The notes below the pieces were generated by a model. It saw only the letters and a list, made by a program, of their open reading frames with translations, had not been told where the DNA came from and ran no database searches. From DATLZU01 sp035573855 (lineage in GTDB: Bacteria; Nitrospirota; Nitrospiria; Nitrospirales; Nitrospiraceae): 30,201 nt of DNA. Positions within the stretch are counted from its first letter, which is position 1. Each line of letters begins with the position of its first letter. Below, piece by piece: positions 1-8,487 of the stretch. Location: NCBI GenBank assembly GCA_035573855.1, contig DATLZU010000047.1, forward strand, positions 1 to 30,201, given 5' to 3'. A program made the translations under genes and the position numbers.

Positions 1-463
1 GGCGCGCATAGCCGAGCCGCATCTCCACCTGCTCGCGGGCCCACCCGTCCATGCGGATGCCTGCGTCTTCGAGCGGCTGTCGATAGCGCGCCAGGAAGGT
101 CTCCGTCTCGCGGCCGTACGGTGTCTCGGGATACACGGCCCGCCATTCGCGCGGCCTGGTCGGAATGCCGCGCGCCTTCGCCCAAGACCAGATGCGGCCG
201 AAGAGGGCGCGGTCGAGCCCGGCTCGTCCCAGATCGTGCAGGAGGCAGGCGATCTGATACTGTTTCACCCGTTCCGGCTCATGGCCCAGCCGTCGAGCCA
301 TCGCCGCGCACATACGGGCCGTCCGCAGCGCATGAGGGCGGTCATAGCCGCGAATGATCCGCCCGCGGCGACGCGGATCCGGATAGTCGTAGAGGCGCAG
401 CAGCTTGGTCGCGAGGGCCCGAGACAGCAGCAGCGGAGCTCGGTGACGCGAAGTCTTCAACAT
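1..463 (-). CDS. HD-domain phosphohydrolase, partial (cut by window edge)
   Basis: An open frame reads leftward from an ATG at 463-461 and has no stop before position 1, so 154 codons of the N-terminal part are visible. The translation contains the pair HALRTARM and, about 30 residues later, ACLLHDLGR. This is the H...HD spacing of the HD superfamily of metal-dependent phosphohydrolases. The family includes nucleotide phosphohydrolases and HD-GYP cyclic-di-GMP phosphodiesterases, and the GYP part, if any, would lie outside the window. The gene diverges from the secreted-protein gene at 579, leaving about 115 bases for two promoters. I cannot assign a substrate. The frame is convincing because the HD motif is in it and the codons are GC-rich at third positions, as in the neighbours. 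Confidence 0.7.
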   Translation of the reverse strand, partial: MLKTSRHRAPLLLSRALATKLLRLYDYPDPRRRGRIIRGYDRPHALRTARMCAAMARRLGHEPERVKQYQIACLLHDLGRAGLDRALFGRIWSWAKARGIPTRPREWRAVYPETPYGRETETFLARYRQPLEDAGIRMDGWAREQVEMRLGYAR

Positions 464-578
464 GACACGGCCAACCGTCATCGACACACGGCGGGGAGAA
501 TATCGCCCGCCCGAACGGAGTGTCAACCCGCGAAAAGCTCGATCCGTTGCCGCGTCTTTGCTATGCTGGGCCGTGATC

Positions 579-1238
579 ATGGGAGCACGTCGCCGGGCAA
601 GACGCACCACGCGCGCCGCGATCGTCGCGGCCGGATGGCTCATCTGGATGGTGCCGGCGGCGGTCGGGCTCTTTGATCGCCACCACGCGTTCGCCGCCGT
701 CTCCCTCGATCAGTTGACCGATCTCACCGGCCGGGCGACCGCCGTGGTGACGCTGAGAGGCCGCGACAACTTCACCAGCGAATATCGCTACGACGTCAGC
801 GTGAAGAACCTGTCGCCCGATCCGCTGATCGGCGACTCGCTGGTGGTGGTGGTGGACAAGATCACCAACCTCGCCGGCGAAGACCGCGATCCCTTGAAGG
901 GCGAATCGTTCCTGAGCCGATTCGAAGTCCTCGGACAGGATGGAGAGACCGACGACGGCAAACCCTACTTCCGCGTTCCTGCCGGATCCGGACCCGATCT
1001 GCTTCCGCAGAGCGAGAGTCGGCCCGTCACCGTGCGGCTGCGCAACAAAGAGTACCTGATCGTCTTCACGCCCTCCTTTCGCGTGCTGGGGCTCAAGCGC
1101 CCGCCGGCCGCGCCCAAACCATCCGAACAGGTTACCACTACACCACCCGCCAAGAACCCGCTGGACAAGCTGATCGAGCTGCTCATCAAGAAAGGCGTCA
1201 TCACCGAGGAGGAATGGCGCGGCGCCGCCAAGCCATGA
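579..1238 (+). CDS. Secreted hypothetical protein with C-terminal helical tail
   Basis: A 219-residue product of unknown function. I start at the ATG at 579; a GTG two codons earlier (573) is equally possible and neither has a clear Shine-Dalgarno. The longer frame from 462 would overlap the divergent HD gene start. The N-terminus is strongly basic (MGARRRARRTTR), followed by a hydrophobic stretch (AAIVAAGWLIWMVPAAVGLF) and a likely cleavage after HAFAA, so export is expected. The mature part is rich in beta-type segments (TAVVTLRGRDNF, YRYDVSVKNLS, SLVVVVDKI). The C-terminus has a short proline-rich linker and an amphipathic helix (LDKLIELLIKKGVITEEEW). That helix resembles short helical modules seen near the ends of other envelope proteins. 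No enzyme motif is visible. Confidence 0.6.
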   Translation: MGARRRARRTTRAAIVAAGWLIWMVPAAVGLFDRHHAFAAVSLDQLTDLTGRATAVVTLRGRDNFTSEYRYDVSVKNLSPDPLIGDSLVVVVDKITNLAGEDRDPLKGESFLSRFEVLGQDGETDDGKPYFRVPAGSGPDLLPQSESRPVTVRLRNKEYLIVFTPSFRVLGLKRPPAAPKPSEQVTTTPPAKNPLDKLIELLIKKGVITEEEWRGAAKP

Positions 1239-1503
1239 CGGCGCTCGGCCTGCCGAACCCGCTCGGGTACATGGCCCGCGCAGGATCGGTCCCGGATTGG
1301 CCGGAGGGTCGGCCCTGCAGGAGCCGGTAGAAGTGTGCAGCCTCCGGGCCGGGCTCCGCCCGGCATGATCACCGCCCTTCATCGCTTCGTCATGACGAGG
1401 CATCCCTATGCAGGCGGAGGCCGCGCGCCTCCTCGTTGCCGCATCCAGTCGGATTGGTATATGGTGTGTTCTTGCCATGCCTCTTGGGGAAATACCCGGC
1501 TTC

Positions 1504-2724
1504 ATGGTCGGCCAATCGGTTCCGGTGACGCTTCTCATCGTGCTCGGCGCCCTCTCGGCCTTTCCTGTGTCAGCCTTCGCCCAGACAGCTCAAACCCAAC
1601 CAACGGCGACAAGTGAACCAGGCCGGAACAGGCCTGCGCCGTCAGCCATCGACCAGACGAGTACGATCACCGATCTCCGGGAAGCCGTCCGGCGCCAGCC
1701 GGAATCGGCTGAAACCCGCTTTGCGTTGGCATCCACGCTGTACCACGCCGGCGAGTTCGACGGCGCGATCGACGAATACCGTCTGCTGCTGCGGCTCCAG
1801 CCGGACCATCGGCAGGCCCGTCTCAACCTCGCCGTCGCCCTGATGGCCAAACAGCAATGGCGCGAGGCGGTCGCGGAGTTGTTGGAAACCCTTCGCCTGG
1901 CTCCCGACCTTGCCCAGGTCCAGTACAACCTGGGCGCCGCCTACTTCGCCTTGAAGAACTGGCCGGCGGCGATCGAGGCCTACCGCAACGCCTTGAAGCT
2001 GAATCCTGACTACCCCGATGCCCATTACCGATTAGGGCTGAGCCTCAAGCAGGCCAAGCGCGACAGCGAGGCGGTGGACGAACTGCTCCTCGCGGCGCGA
2101 GACGGAATGGCCAAAGCCCAATATCTCCTCGGCAACGCCTTCCAGTCCGGACAGGGTGTCAAAAAGAGTTGGGCTCGCGCCATCGGGTGGTGGTTCCTCG
2201 CAGCCGAACAGGGTCTGGAGGAAGCGAACGCCGCGCTGGCACGGCTGCGCCGACTCGCCATGAAGAAAGGGGCCCGCGGCGCCAAAGACGCGCCGGCGGC
2301 GGCGCAGGCCTTTGAAGACTTTCGAGCCGATCTGTGGCTGGATTTCCCTGACCTCGTGCCCTCGGCCGACGGAGAAGGAGTCGGGGCGACCTTGCTCAAA
2401 CAGGGCCGCATTCACGACGCCGTTCCCGTCTTGATCCGCGAGGCCTATGCGCTGGGCGAAGTCTCCCACTATCTGCTGGAGCGTCTTTACGAAGAGGGAG
2501 TCGAAGGACAGTTGGCTCCCTACGATCCCCGTATCCTCCGGTACTTGGAGACGACGGCGGCGGAAGGGCTGACCCATTCACGGCTCGCCCTAGCTCGCCT
2601 GTATGCCAAGGGTCTGGGCGTCCCACGCGATCCGGCGCGGGTGAGAGCCCTGCTCAAAGGTCTCCCGAAGGAAGAAGCGCAGTTGATCATCGAAGGCCTC
2701 CCGCCCGCGTCCAAAGGTGAGTGA
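1504..2724 (+). CDS. Secreted TPR/Sel1-repeat protein (paralogue 1)
   Basis: About 406 residues. A signal peptide (hydrophobic TLLIVLGALSAFPVSAFA, then AQ) is followed by a low-complexity linker. Four TPR units come next; the helices around DEYRLLLRLQPD, ELLETLRLAPD and EAYRNALKLNPD are typical. Then comes a Sel1-like unit (AKAQYLLGNAFQSGQGV..AIGWWFLAAEQG) and a second Sel1-like unit near the C-terminus (SRLALARLYAKGLGVPRD). I place the start at the ATG at 1504, directly before the signal peptide; ATGs at 1477 and 1408 are in frame and cannot be excluded. TPR/Sel1 proteins are protein-interaction scaffolds, so an export-linked adaptor or sensor role in the envelope is an inference. It is paralogous to the next gene, with the same domain order and many identical segments (REAYALGE..LLERLYEEGVEGQ against REAYALHE..LLEKLYEEGIEGQ). 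Confidence 0.8.
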   Translation: MVGQSVPVTLLIVLGALSAFPVSAFAQTAQTQPTATSEPGRNRPAPSAIDQTSTITDLREAVRRQPESAETRFALASTLYHAGEFDGAIDEYRLLLRLQPDHRQARLNLAVALMAKQQWREAVAELLETLRLAPDLAQVQYNLGAAYFALKNWPAAIEAYRNALKLNPDYPDAHYRLGLSLKQAKRDSEAVDELLLAARDGMAKAQYLLGNAFQSGQGVKKSWARAIGWWFLAAEQGLEEANAALARLRRLAMKKGARGAKDAPAAAQAFEDFRADLWLDFPDLVPSADGEGVGATLLKQGRIHDAVPVLIREAYALGEVSHYLLERLYEEGVEGQLAPYDPRILRYLETTAAEGLTHSRLALARLYAKGLGVPRDPARVRALLKGLPKEEAQLIIEGLPPASKGE

Positions 2725-2737
2725 GAGTTCATGAGCA

Positions 2738-2760
2738 GCGAATAGCGATGGGCTGTTCGC
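2738..2760. repeat. Inverted repeat between the two TPR genes
   Basis: GCGAATAGC and GCTGTTCGC form a 9-bp stem (one G-U wobble as RNA) around a 5-base loop, just after the stop of the first TPR gene. No T-tract follows, so it is not an obvious intrinsic terminator. The core AGCGAATAGC (2737-2746) also occurs in reverse orientation twice at 8488-8511, which suggests a small dispersed repeat family. The rest of the roughly 150-base gap holds no recognisable element apart from the ribosome-binding region of the next gene. Confidence 0.5.
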
Positions 2761-2874
2761 GACTTGCGGCTCGCTCTCTTCTCGACAGGGACTCGGCGCG
2801 ACCGAGGTCGCCGTGGATTCGAGTGATATAATGCTCGCTGGTCCGATACGTCGCCGGGAGGATCGCGGAATCGT

Positions 2875-4260
2875 ATGAAAAGCGGGTGGGCTCCTGTCGC
2901 CGTGTTCGTGCTGCTGACGACGTCCCCCGCATGGTCTCAGGATCCCTCGGCCTCGACGACCGAGGAGCAACCGGCTCCTCCCGCCACCGAAGCTCCAGCC
3001 GAACCTCCTGCGTCCGGTCCTGCTTCGGAGCCGGTCGCCCCCTCCCAGGAACCTCCGTCCGGCGAAACTGCCACGGCGCCGGAGCAAGCCATTGAGGCGT
3101 TGCGCCAGGCGGTGAACGCCGCGCCGAATGCCTACGACATCCGCGTGCAATTGGGGCTTGCCGAGTGGGCCGCCGGCGATCTGTCCGCCGCGATCGCTCA
3201 GCTTCGCCAGGCGACCCGCCTCAAGCCGGACGCCGCAGAGGCCCGCCTGAAGCTCGCCGACGCGCTCTACCAGTTCGGCGACGTGGAAAGCGCCATCGAG
3301 GAGTACCGAGTGCTGACGCGGCTTGAGCCCGACCTCGCCCAGGCCCACCTGGGTCTCGGGACGGCGCTCATGGTCAAGCAGGATTGGCGGACCGCCCTGG
3401 CCGAATTTCGGGAAGCCCTGCGACTGGATGCCGGCCTCGCGCAGGCGCATTACAACATGGGAACGATCCACTACACGACGCGGGATTTCCCGGCGGCGAT
3501 CCAATCGTACCGCGAGGCGCTGAAGCTCAAACCGGATTTTCCCGATGCGCATTACCACCTGGGCCTGGTGTTGAAAGTGGCGAACCGCGACGCCGAAGCG
3601 GCCGAAGAGCTGCAAATCGCCGCCACGAACGGCGTCCCCAAAGCGCAATACTTTCTGGGCAGCGCCTATCGCTCCGGGCACGGCGTGCCGAAGAATTTGC
3701 TCCTCGCCATTGCCTGGTGGGTGCGCGCGGCGGAACAGGGTATGAGCCAGGCCAGCGAAGCCTTGGCGCAGTTGCGACAGACGACACTCTCAAAAGGCCC
3801 TCGCGCCCAGAAAGAGGCGCAGGCCGCGCTGCGAGCCTTCCAGCAATATCTGGCGGAGCTGGAGCAGGACTTCCCGGACCTCGCCCGTCCCGACGACGCC
3901 GAGAGCGTCGGAGCATCGTTGCTCAAAGCCGATCGGGCGCAGGACGCGATTCCGGTCCTGATTCGAGAGGCCTATGCGCTCCACGAACCGTCACAGTCCC
4001 TCCTGGAGAAATTGTATGAGGAAGGGATCGAGGGGCAGGTGTCGCCGTATGATTCCCGCATTCTGAACTACTTCCAGACGACGGCCGCGGCAGGGTTGCC
4101 CCGTTCCCGACTCATGTTGGCCCGCATCTACGCGAAGGGGCTCGGCGTGGCTCCCGACGGCGCCAAGGCGAAAGCCATGTTGAAAGGATTCTCCAAAGGG
4201 GATCGCAAACGGACGCCGGAGGACGCGCAACCCGGCCGGAAGTCCTCCCCGGCTCACTAA
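2875..4260 (+). CDS. Secreted TPR/Sel1-repeat protein (paralogue 2)
   Basis: A 461-residue tandem paralogue of the preceding gene. The start ATG at 2875 follows a plausible GGGAGGA ribosome-binding site. A signal peptide (KSGWAPVAVFVLLTTSPAWSQ) is followed by a Pro/Ala/Glu-rich linker of about 50 residues, longer than in paralogue 1. Four TPR units follow (QLRQATRLKPD, EEYRVLTRLEPD, EFREALRLDAG, QSYREALKLKPD), then a Sel1-like unit (PKAQYFLGSAYRSGHGVPKN) and a conserved C-terminal domain ending in a second Sel1-like unit. The tail is Lys/Arg-rich. The next gene (CHASE2/sigma-54 activator) begins only five bases after the stop, so the two are probably co-transcribed and may work together. The partner of the TPR scaffold is unknown. 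Confidence 0.82.
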   Translation: MKSGWAPVAVFVLLTTSPAWSQDPSASTTEEQPAPPATEAPAEPPASGPASEPVAPSQEPPSGETATAPEQAIEALRQAVNAAPNAYDIRVQLGLAEWAAGDLSAAIAQLRQATRLKPDAAEARLKLADALYQFGDVESAIEEYRVLTRLEPDLAQAHLGLGTALMVKQDWRTALAEFREALRLDAGLAQAHYNMGTIHYTTRDFPAAIQSYREALKLKPDFPDAHYHLGLVLKVANRDAEAAEELQIAATNGVPKAQYFLGSAYRSGHGVPKNLLLAIAWWVRAAEQGMSQASEALAQLRQTTLSKGPRAQKEAQAALRAFQQYLAELEQDFPDLARPDDAESVGASLLKADRAQDAIPVLIREAYALHEPSQSLLEKLYEEGIEGQVSPYDSRILNYFQTTAAAGLPRSRLMLARIYAKGLGVAPDGAKAKAMLKGFSKGDRKRTPEDAQPGRKSSPAH

Positions 4261-4265
4261 CCGCC

Positions 4266-7082
4266 ATGTCGTTCGGTCAACGCGCCCGCGCCATGTTCAC
4301 CGGTTCCACCGCGCTCCAGGCGCTCGCGATCGGCGCGGCGGCCGCCCTCGCGGCATGGTTCCTTTGGCACGCCGCGCCGGCCACCTTCACGACGTTGGAA
4401 TGGGCCCCCTACGACGCCTGGCTCCGATTCCGCCCGCCGGTTCCGGCCAGTCCCTCCGTCGTGCTGGTGATGAGAGATCAGGCGAGCGAGGAGCGGTTCG
4501 GCGCAGGTCCGTGGGACCGCGCGCTCATCGCGAAACTCGTCACGGCGCTCCGCGACGCAGGCGCGGCGGTCATCGGCGTCGATCTGCCCATCACCGCGCC
4601 CAGCCCTCCGCATCTCGGCGGCGCAGTCAGCGACGCCATGTTGGCGGAAGCGACCAAGGAGGCCGGGAATGTCGTCTATCCGCTGACACCGGCCTTGGCG
4701 GCCGACTCGCCATTCTCCCGGGAATCCGAAGCGGAGGGTCCCTCGTCATGGACCCACCCCAGTTGGCCGACCGTCACCCCGGATGCCGCGCCCCGGATCC
4801 CGGCCGGACCGAGACTGCCGGGCGCCATGCCGGTGCTCGCGCAGCAAGCCTACGCCGTGGGGCATCTGCTTTCCTTTCCGGACGGCGATCGCGTCGTTCG
4901 GCAGATCCCGTTGTACGTGTCCGCCGGAGACCGCGCCATTCCCGCCTTCGGACTCGCGCTGGTCGCGGCGTTCCACAAGGAGAACGTGGAAATCAGCCTG
5001 GCGGGATCGACGACGCAGCAACTGGAGGCGCTGCACATCCCTGGCTGCTCGGCTGCTCGGCTGTTCGTCAACTATGTCGGAGACGGCTTGGCCTCTTCGT
5101 TCTCCTCGCTGTCGTTCGCCGCGCTCGCGGACGCCGTCGATCAAGGGGACCGCGACCGGCTTGAAGGGTGGCTGGACGGCAAGATCGTCCTGCTGTTGCC
5201 CAACTCGGACGGCGAGCCCTTGTGGACGACACCGACCGGTCAACCGATCGCGCAGGGGATCATCCATGCGCATGCGCTGAATACGTTGCTGACCCGGACG
5301 TGGATCAGGCCGGCCTCTTCCTTTTGGCAGATCATCCTGCCGCCGGCCTTAGCCGGTCTCGCCGCCGGAGCGCTGCTGTCCCTGAAAGGATGGAAGGGGC
5401 TCCTCACGGCCTCGGGACTGGCGCTCGGCTACGGCGTGCTACTGATCTTGACGTTGGCCGTGTGGGGGTGGGTGTTGCCCCTTGTCGTCCCCTTGTCCGC
5501 CACGCTCCTGGTGTTCGGCGGTACCACCGTCTGGAGTCACGTGTCGGCGGGACAGCGCCTCCGACTGGTCGAGCTGGACATGCGGCGCATCCAGCAGGAA
5601 TTGGTCGCCGTGCGCGAGGCCCTGGTCCGTCGGGAAAACGTCGTCGAAGGGTTGGAAGAGGACCTGGAAGCCGCGCGCGCCGCCATTGCCCACTCCACCG
5701 GCAAGCAAGAGGAGCTGGCCAAGGCCTCCGACGCGCTGCGCCTGGAACTCGCCGAAGCCCGATCCCAGGAAGCGGCGGCCCGGAAGCGTATGCACGAACT
5801 GGAACGCGAATTGGACGGTCTGCAGGCCGTCGCGTCGGACCGGAGCCGCTTGAGCGACGCGGAGCAGGAGCGCCTGCGGCAGGAGTGCGAGCACCTCGGC
5901 ATCATCACGCGGGACCCCGCCGTCCTCGGCCTGTTTCGCGACCTCAAAAAGGGAGCCCGCTCCTCGCTCTCGGTCCTCTTATTGGGCGAGCCCGGCACGG
6001 GCAAGGAACTGTTCGCCCGCGCCGTGCACCGGCTCAGCCTTCGCGCGAGTCAGCCCTTCATCGCGGTCAATATGGCGGCGATCTCGCCGGATCTCTTCGA
6101 GAGCGAGTTGTTCGGCCACGTCCGAGGCAGCTTCACCGGGGCGACGAGCGATCGGAAAGGCTACTTCGAGCTGGCCCACCAGGGGACGATCTTCCTGGAC
6201 GAGATCGGCGACCTGCGGCTGGACCACCAAGGCAAGCTGCTCCGCGTGCTGCAAGACCGGACGTTCTACCGCGTCGGCGCCACGACCCCGACCGTCGTCG
6301 ACGTTCGGGTCGTGACCGCCACCAATAAGGACCTGGCGCGCGGGGTGTCGGAAGGCTGGTTCCGGGAGGACCTCTATTTCCGGCTGAAGGGGCTGGTCCT
6401 GCGGCTGCCGCCCTTGCGGGAGCGCCCGGACGATGTACCGCTCCTGGCCGATCATTGCGTCCGCACCGCCGCCGCGCAACTCGGCCGCGACGGGGTGCGC
6501 CTGTCGCGCGAGGCGCTGGCCGCGCTGCAGCGCCATGAATGGAAGGGCAACATCCGCGAGCTGCGCCACTGCCTGGAACAGGCCGCCGCGCTCGCCGAAG
6601 GTCCGGTGATCACCGAGGAGGATCTCCGGTTGGCTGTCGAGGAACCGTCGTTGACCGGCCGCGAACCCGCCCTCGATCGTTCGCCGGATGAGCCCATGAC
6701 CGACGCCGCCGTGCTGACCTGTCTGCGCCGTCACGGATTCGACATGCAGGCCACGGCGAAGGCGTTGAAGTGCGATCGCAGCACCGTCACCCAACGGCTC
6801 AAGGGCCTGAGCTTCCAGGCCTTGGTGGACGCGGGCGGAGATCAGGCCAAGGCCGCCCTCGCGCTGGCCGGCGATCCGGCCCTGGTCCGGACCGTCGAAC
6901 TGAAGCTGGCGGACTACTACGGACACCTGATCAAGACCGTCAAGGGGTTCCGTTCCGCGGAAGAGGCCCTCCTCGATTGCCAACGGCGCTTCAAGAACCT
7001 CCCCGACCGCCACTTCCGCGCCGTCGAGACGCTGATCCGGCGGCATTTCGCCCAGACGCCCACATCGGTGAAGACGCGATGA
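4266..7082 (+). CDS. Membrane-anchored CHASE2-sensor sigma-54 transcriptional activator
   Basis: A 938-residue one-piece sensor/regulator. Residues about 20-340 read as an extracytoplasmic CHASE2 sensor (WAPYDAWLRFRPP near the start, then a PLTPALAADSPF region), with an N-terminal membrane segment near 15-35. Residues about 350-420 hold further hydrophobic segments (ILPPALAGLAAGALLSL, GVLLILTLAVWGWVLPLVVPLSA). A long coiled coil follows (about 430-535). The AAA+ sigma-54 interaction domain has a Walker A (GEPGTGKE, near 572), the sigma-54 contact loop as GSFTGA (near 620) and a Walker B (IFLDEIGD, near 642). A Fis-type helix-turn-helix lies near 812-850 (MQATAKALKCDRSTVTQRLKGL), with about 80 extra residues after it. 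CHASE2 is usually on kinases or cyclases, so attachment to a complete enhancer-binding protein is uncommon. Its target promoters are not evident here. Confidence 0.9.
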   Translation: MSFGQRARAMFTGSTALQALAIGAAAALAAWFLWHAAPATFTTLEWAPYDAWLRFRPPVPASPSVVLVMRDQASEERFGAGPWDRALIAKLVTALRDAGAAVIGVDLPITAPSPPHLGGAVSDAMLAEATKEAGNVVYPLTPALAADSPFSRESEAEGPSSWTHPSWPTVTPDAAPRIPAGPRLPGAMPVLAQQAYAVGHLLSFPDGDRVVRQIPLYVSAGDRAIPAFGLALVAAFHKENVEISLAGSTTQQLEALHIPGCSAARLFVNYVGDGLASSFSSLSFAALADAVDQGDRDRLEGWLDGKIVLLLPNSDGEPLWTTPTGQPIAQGIIHAHALNTLLTRTWIRPASSFWQIILPPALAGLAAGALLSLKGWKGLLTASGLALGYGVLLILTLAVWGWVLPLVVPLSATLLVFGGTTVWSHVSAGQRLRLVELDMRRIQQELVAVREALVRRENVVEGLEEDLEAARAAIAHSTGKQEELAKASDALRLELAEARSQEAAARKRMHELERELDGLQAVASDRSRLSDAEQERLRQECEHLGIITRDPAVLGLFRDLKKGARSSLSVLLLGEPGTGKELFARAVHRLSLRASQPFIAVNMAAISPDLFESELFGHVRGSFTGATSDRKGYFELAHQGTIFLDEIGDLRLDHQGKLLRVLQDRTFYRVGATTPTVVDVRVVTATNKDLARGVSEGWFREDLYFRLKGLVLRLPPLRERPDDVPLLADHCVRTAAAQLGRDGVRLSREALAALQRHEWKGNIRELRHCLEQAAALAEGPVITEEDLRLAVEEPSLTGREPALDRSPDEPMTDAAVLTCLRRHGFDMQATAKALKCDRSTVTQRLKGLSFQALVDAGGDQAKAALALAGDPALVRTVELKLADYYGHLIKTVKGFRSAEEALLDCQRRFKNLPDRHFRAVETLIRRHFAQTPTSVKTR

Positions 7083-7141
7083 GCCTTTTCTCATATCTCT
7101 CCCCCATAAGCTGGGTTGCTTTCGCAAGGGGAATGGCGTAA

Positions 7142-7159
7142 GCGTTTGCGCACAAACGC
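7142..7159. repeat. Short perfect inverted repeat upstream of cas6
   Basis: GCGTTTG-CGCA-CAAACGC is a 7-bp stem with a tetraloop in the 131-base gap between the sigma-54 activator and cas6. No T-run follows it, so either an operator or a weak terminator is possible. Nothing else recognisable lies in this gap except the AGGA ribosome-binding site at 7203-7206, seven bases before the cas6 ATG. Confidence 0.4.
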
Positions 7160-7213
7160 CCGGAGCGGCCTCGCGTCCACACATGTAGGGAGAGCCGATC
7201 CCAGGAACACCTC

Positions 7214-8182
7214 ATGCTGCAGGCGTTTTCCCTTGCACAGTTTCGTTTTGTGTTGGAGCCTGAAAAGCGGGTAGCGCTCCACCCGCGAAACCCCGGGAAT
7301 ACGCTCCGCGGCGCCTTCGGCACGACGTTCAAGCGCCTCGTCTGTCCGACGCCGGTCGACTGCCGCCAGACCTGCGGGATAAAAGCCACCTGCCCCTATG
7401 GGCAGATCTTCGAACCCAGCCCGCCGCCGGGCAGCGACCGGCTGAGTTTGAATCGAGACATTCCCCGCCCCTTCGTGTTCCGTCCCCCCAACGGCATCGA
7501 GACGATGGCCCGGCCCGGCGAGGCCCTCCAGTTCGACCTGATCCTTATCGGCAAGGCACTCGACTACTTTCCCTACTTTTTGGTCACCTTCCGTGAGCTA
7601 GGCGACCAAGGCCTCGGTCTTGGCCGAGGCCGCTACCGGATCGTGCGGGTGTCGCTACTCAATGAAAACGGGAACGCTGTCGCGGAGGTCTATTCGGGCC
7701 ACGACAACGTCGTCCGTCCCTCGCCTCTCCGTATCACCTACAAAGACTGCTGCCGCCTCGCCACTGCGACACCAAGACAGCGCGTGACCATCCGCTTCCT
7801 TACTCCGACCTTGCTCAAAGCCGACGGCGCGATCGTTAGGCGCCCGGAGTTTCATCACCTCATCAAGCGCCTGCGTGACCGCCTCAACGCCCTCGCCCAT
7901 TTCTACTGCGACGACACCCTCGACGTCGATTTCAAAGCCTTCGGCGAACGAGCCGAAGCAGTCCGAACTGTAAGTTGCCACGTCAGATGGGAAGACCGCG
8001 ACCGGCGGTCGTGGAAAACCGGCCTCTCGCATGACATGGGTGGCTTCGTGGGCGAAGCCACGTACGAGGGAGACATAAGAGATTTCCTGCCGCTGCTGAT
8101 CCTGGGACAGTACACGCACGTGGGGAAGTACGCGGTGTGGGGAAACGGGCGGTACGAGATTGTAGATGGACACTCCCGGTAG
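7214..8182 (+). CDS. cas6: Cas6 pre-crRNA processing endoribonuclease
   Basis: 322 residues, the usual size of the long Cas6 family. The N-terminal part has the conserved NTLRGAFGTTFKRLVC followed by a cysteine-rich stretch (CRQTCGIKATCPYGQIFEP). The C-terminal part has the Cas6 core TGLSHDMGGFVGEATYEGD (about 268-286) and the glycine-rich loop GKYAVWGNGRYEI (about 304-316) typical of RAMP-fold Cas6. It should cut the array transcript 3' of the small repeat hairpin, leaving an 8-base 5' handle. It is the only intact Cas6 in the window and so probably feeds both effectors. An AGGA ribosome-binding site seven bases upstream supports the ATG at 7214. It lies apart from the other cas genes, separated by toxin-antitoxin debris. 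Confidence 0.9.
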   Translation: MLQAFSLAQFRFVLEPEKRVALHPRNPGNTLRGAFGTTFKRLVCPTPVDCRQTCGIKATCPYGQIFEPSPPPGSDRLSLNRDIPRPFVFRPPNGIETMARPGEALQFDLILIGKALDYFPYFLVTFRELGDQGLGLGRGRYRIVRVSLLNENGNAVAEVYSGHDNVVRPSPLRITYKDCCRLATATPRQRVTIRFLTPTLLKADGAIVRRPEFHHLIKRLRDRLNALAHFYCDDTLDVDFKAFGERAEAVRTVSCHVRWEDRDRRSWKTGLSHDMGGFVGEATYEGDIRDFLPLLILGQYTHVGKYAVWGNGRYEIVDGHSR

Positions 8183-8358
8183 ATGTCTCGCCGGTGAGCG
8201 ATGCGAAGGACGAGAACCGTTTTGGCAGGATTGCCGATTCCGAAAAGAATGCGGTAGTCACCAACACGGACGCGCCACAAGTTTGTGCTGCCGGTCAGTT
8301 TCGTGACACCAGAAGGTCGCGAGTCATGTTCAAGGGCCAAAAGATCCTGTGTCACTCT
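8170..8358 (-). pseudogene. RelE/ParE-family toxin fragment
   Basis: On the - strand the frame reads VTQDLLALEHDSRPSGVTKL, then LWRVRVGDYRILFGI and VLVLRIAHRRDIYRE. This is the conserved middle and C-terminal part of RelE/ParE ribonuclease toxins (family pattern: PxGxxKL, WRxRxGDYRxxY, HRRxxYR). The first 30 or so residues of a normal toxin are missing; that DNA instead encodes a cas6-like fragment on the other strand. At its 3' end the frame runs without a stop into the antisense of cas6. No RelB-type antitoxin is visible beside it. I read it as a relic caught between two cas6 sequences. Confidence 0.7.
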
Positions 8359-8449
8359 GGATCGAGATTCGGATTCCTGGAAGACCGGCCTCACGCACAA
8401 CATGGGCGGCTTCGTCGGCGAGGTGACCGCTTCTGGACATAGCGAGTAG
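8351..8449 (+). pseudogene. 3'-end remnant of a second, divergent cas6
   Basis: The + frame reads SWKTGLTHNMGGFVGEVTAS and then stops at TAG 8447-8449. This closely matches SWKTGLSHDMGGFVGEATYE of the intact cas6 about 360 bases upstream, with roughly 8 differences over the best 45 bases. No further cas6 sequence is visible 5' of it, because relE-like sequence occupies that place. It therefore represents only about 30 residues of a lost cas6 paralogue or an incomplete duplication. Confidence 0.75.
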
Positions 8450-8487
8450 CCGACTGTTAGCAGCAAGCAGCTAGGAAGGAGCTGCTC

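Noticed and set aside
561..1538. Long - strand frame (325 codons) opposite the secreted protein
   Set aside because: Antisense shadow in GC-rich DNA; the + strand frame has a signal peptide and sensible composition, while the - frame has no recognisable domain.
2590..3681. 363-codon - strand frame over the TPR genes
   Set aside because: Mirror of TPR codons; the Gly/Arg-rich stretches arise from the complement of the proline linker.
7134..7149. TGGCGTAAGCGTTTGC upstream of cas6 as a sigma-54 promoter, attractive because a sigma-54 activator gene lies next to it
   Set aside because: The distance between the GG and GC elements is 11 bases rather than 10, the -24 box is TGGCGT not TGGCAC, and the site forms part of a hairpin.
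5979..7184. 401-codon - strand frame opposite the AAA+ domain
   Set aside because: The + strand has all sigma-54 activator motifs in one frame; the antisense has none.
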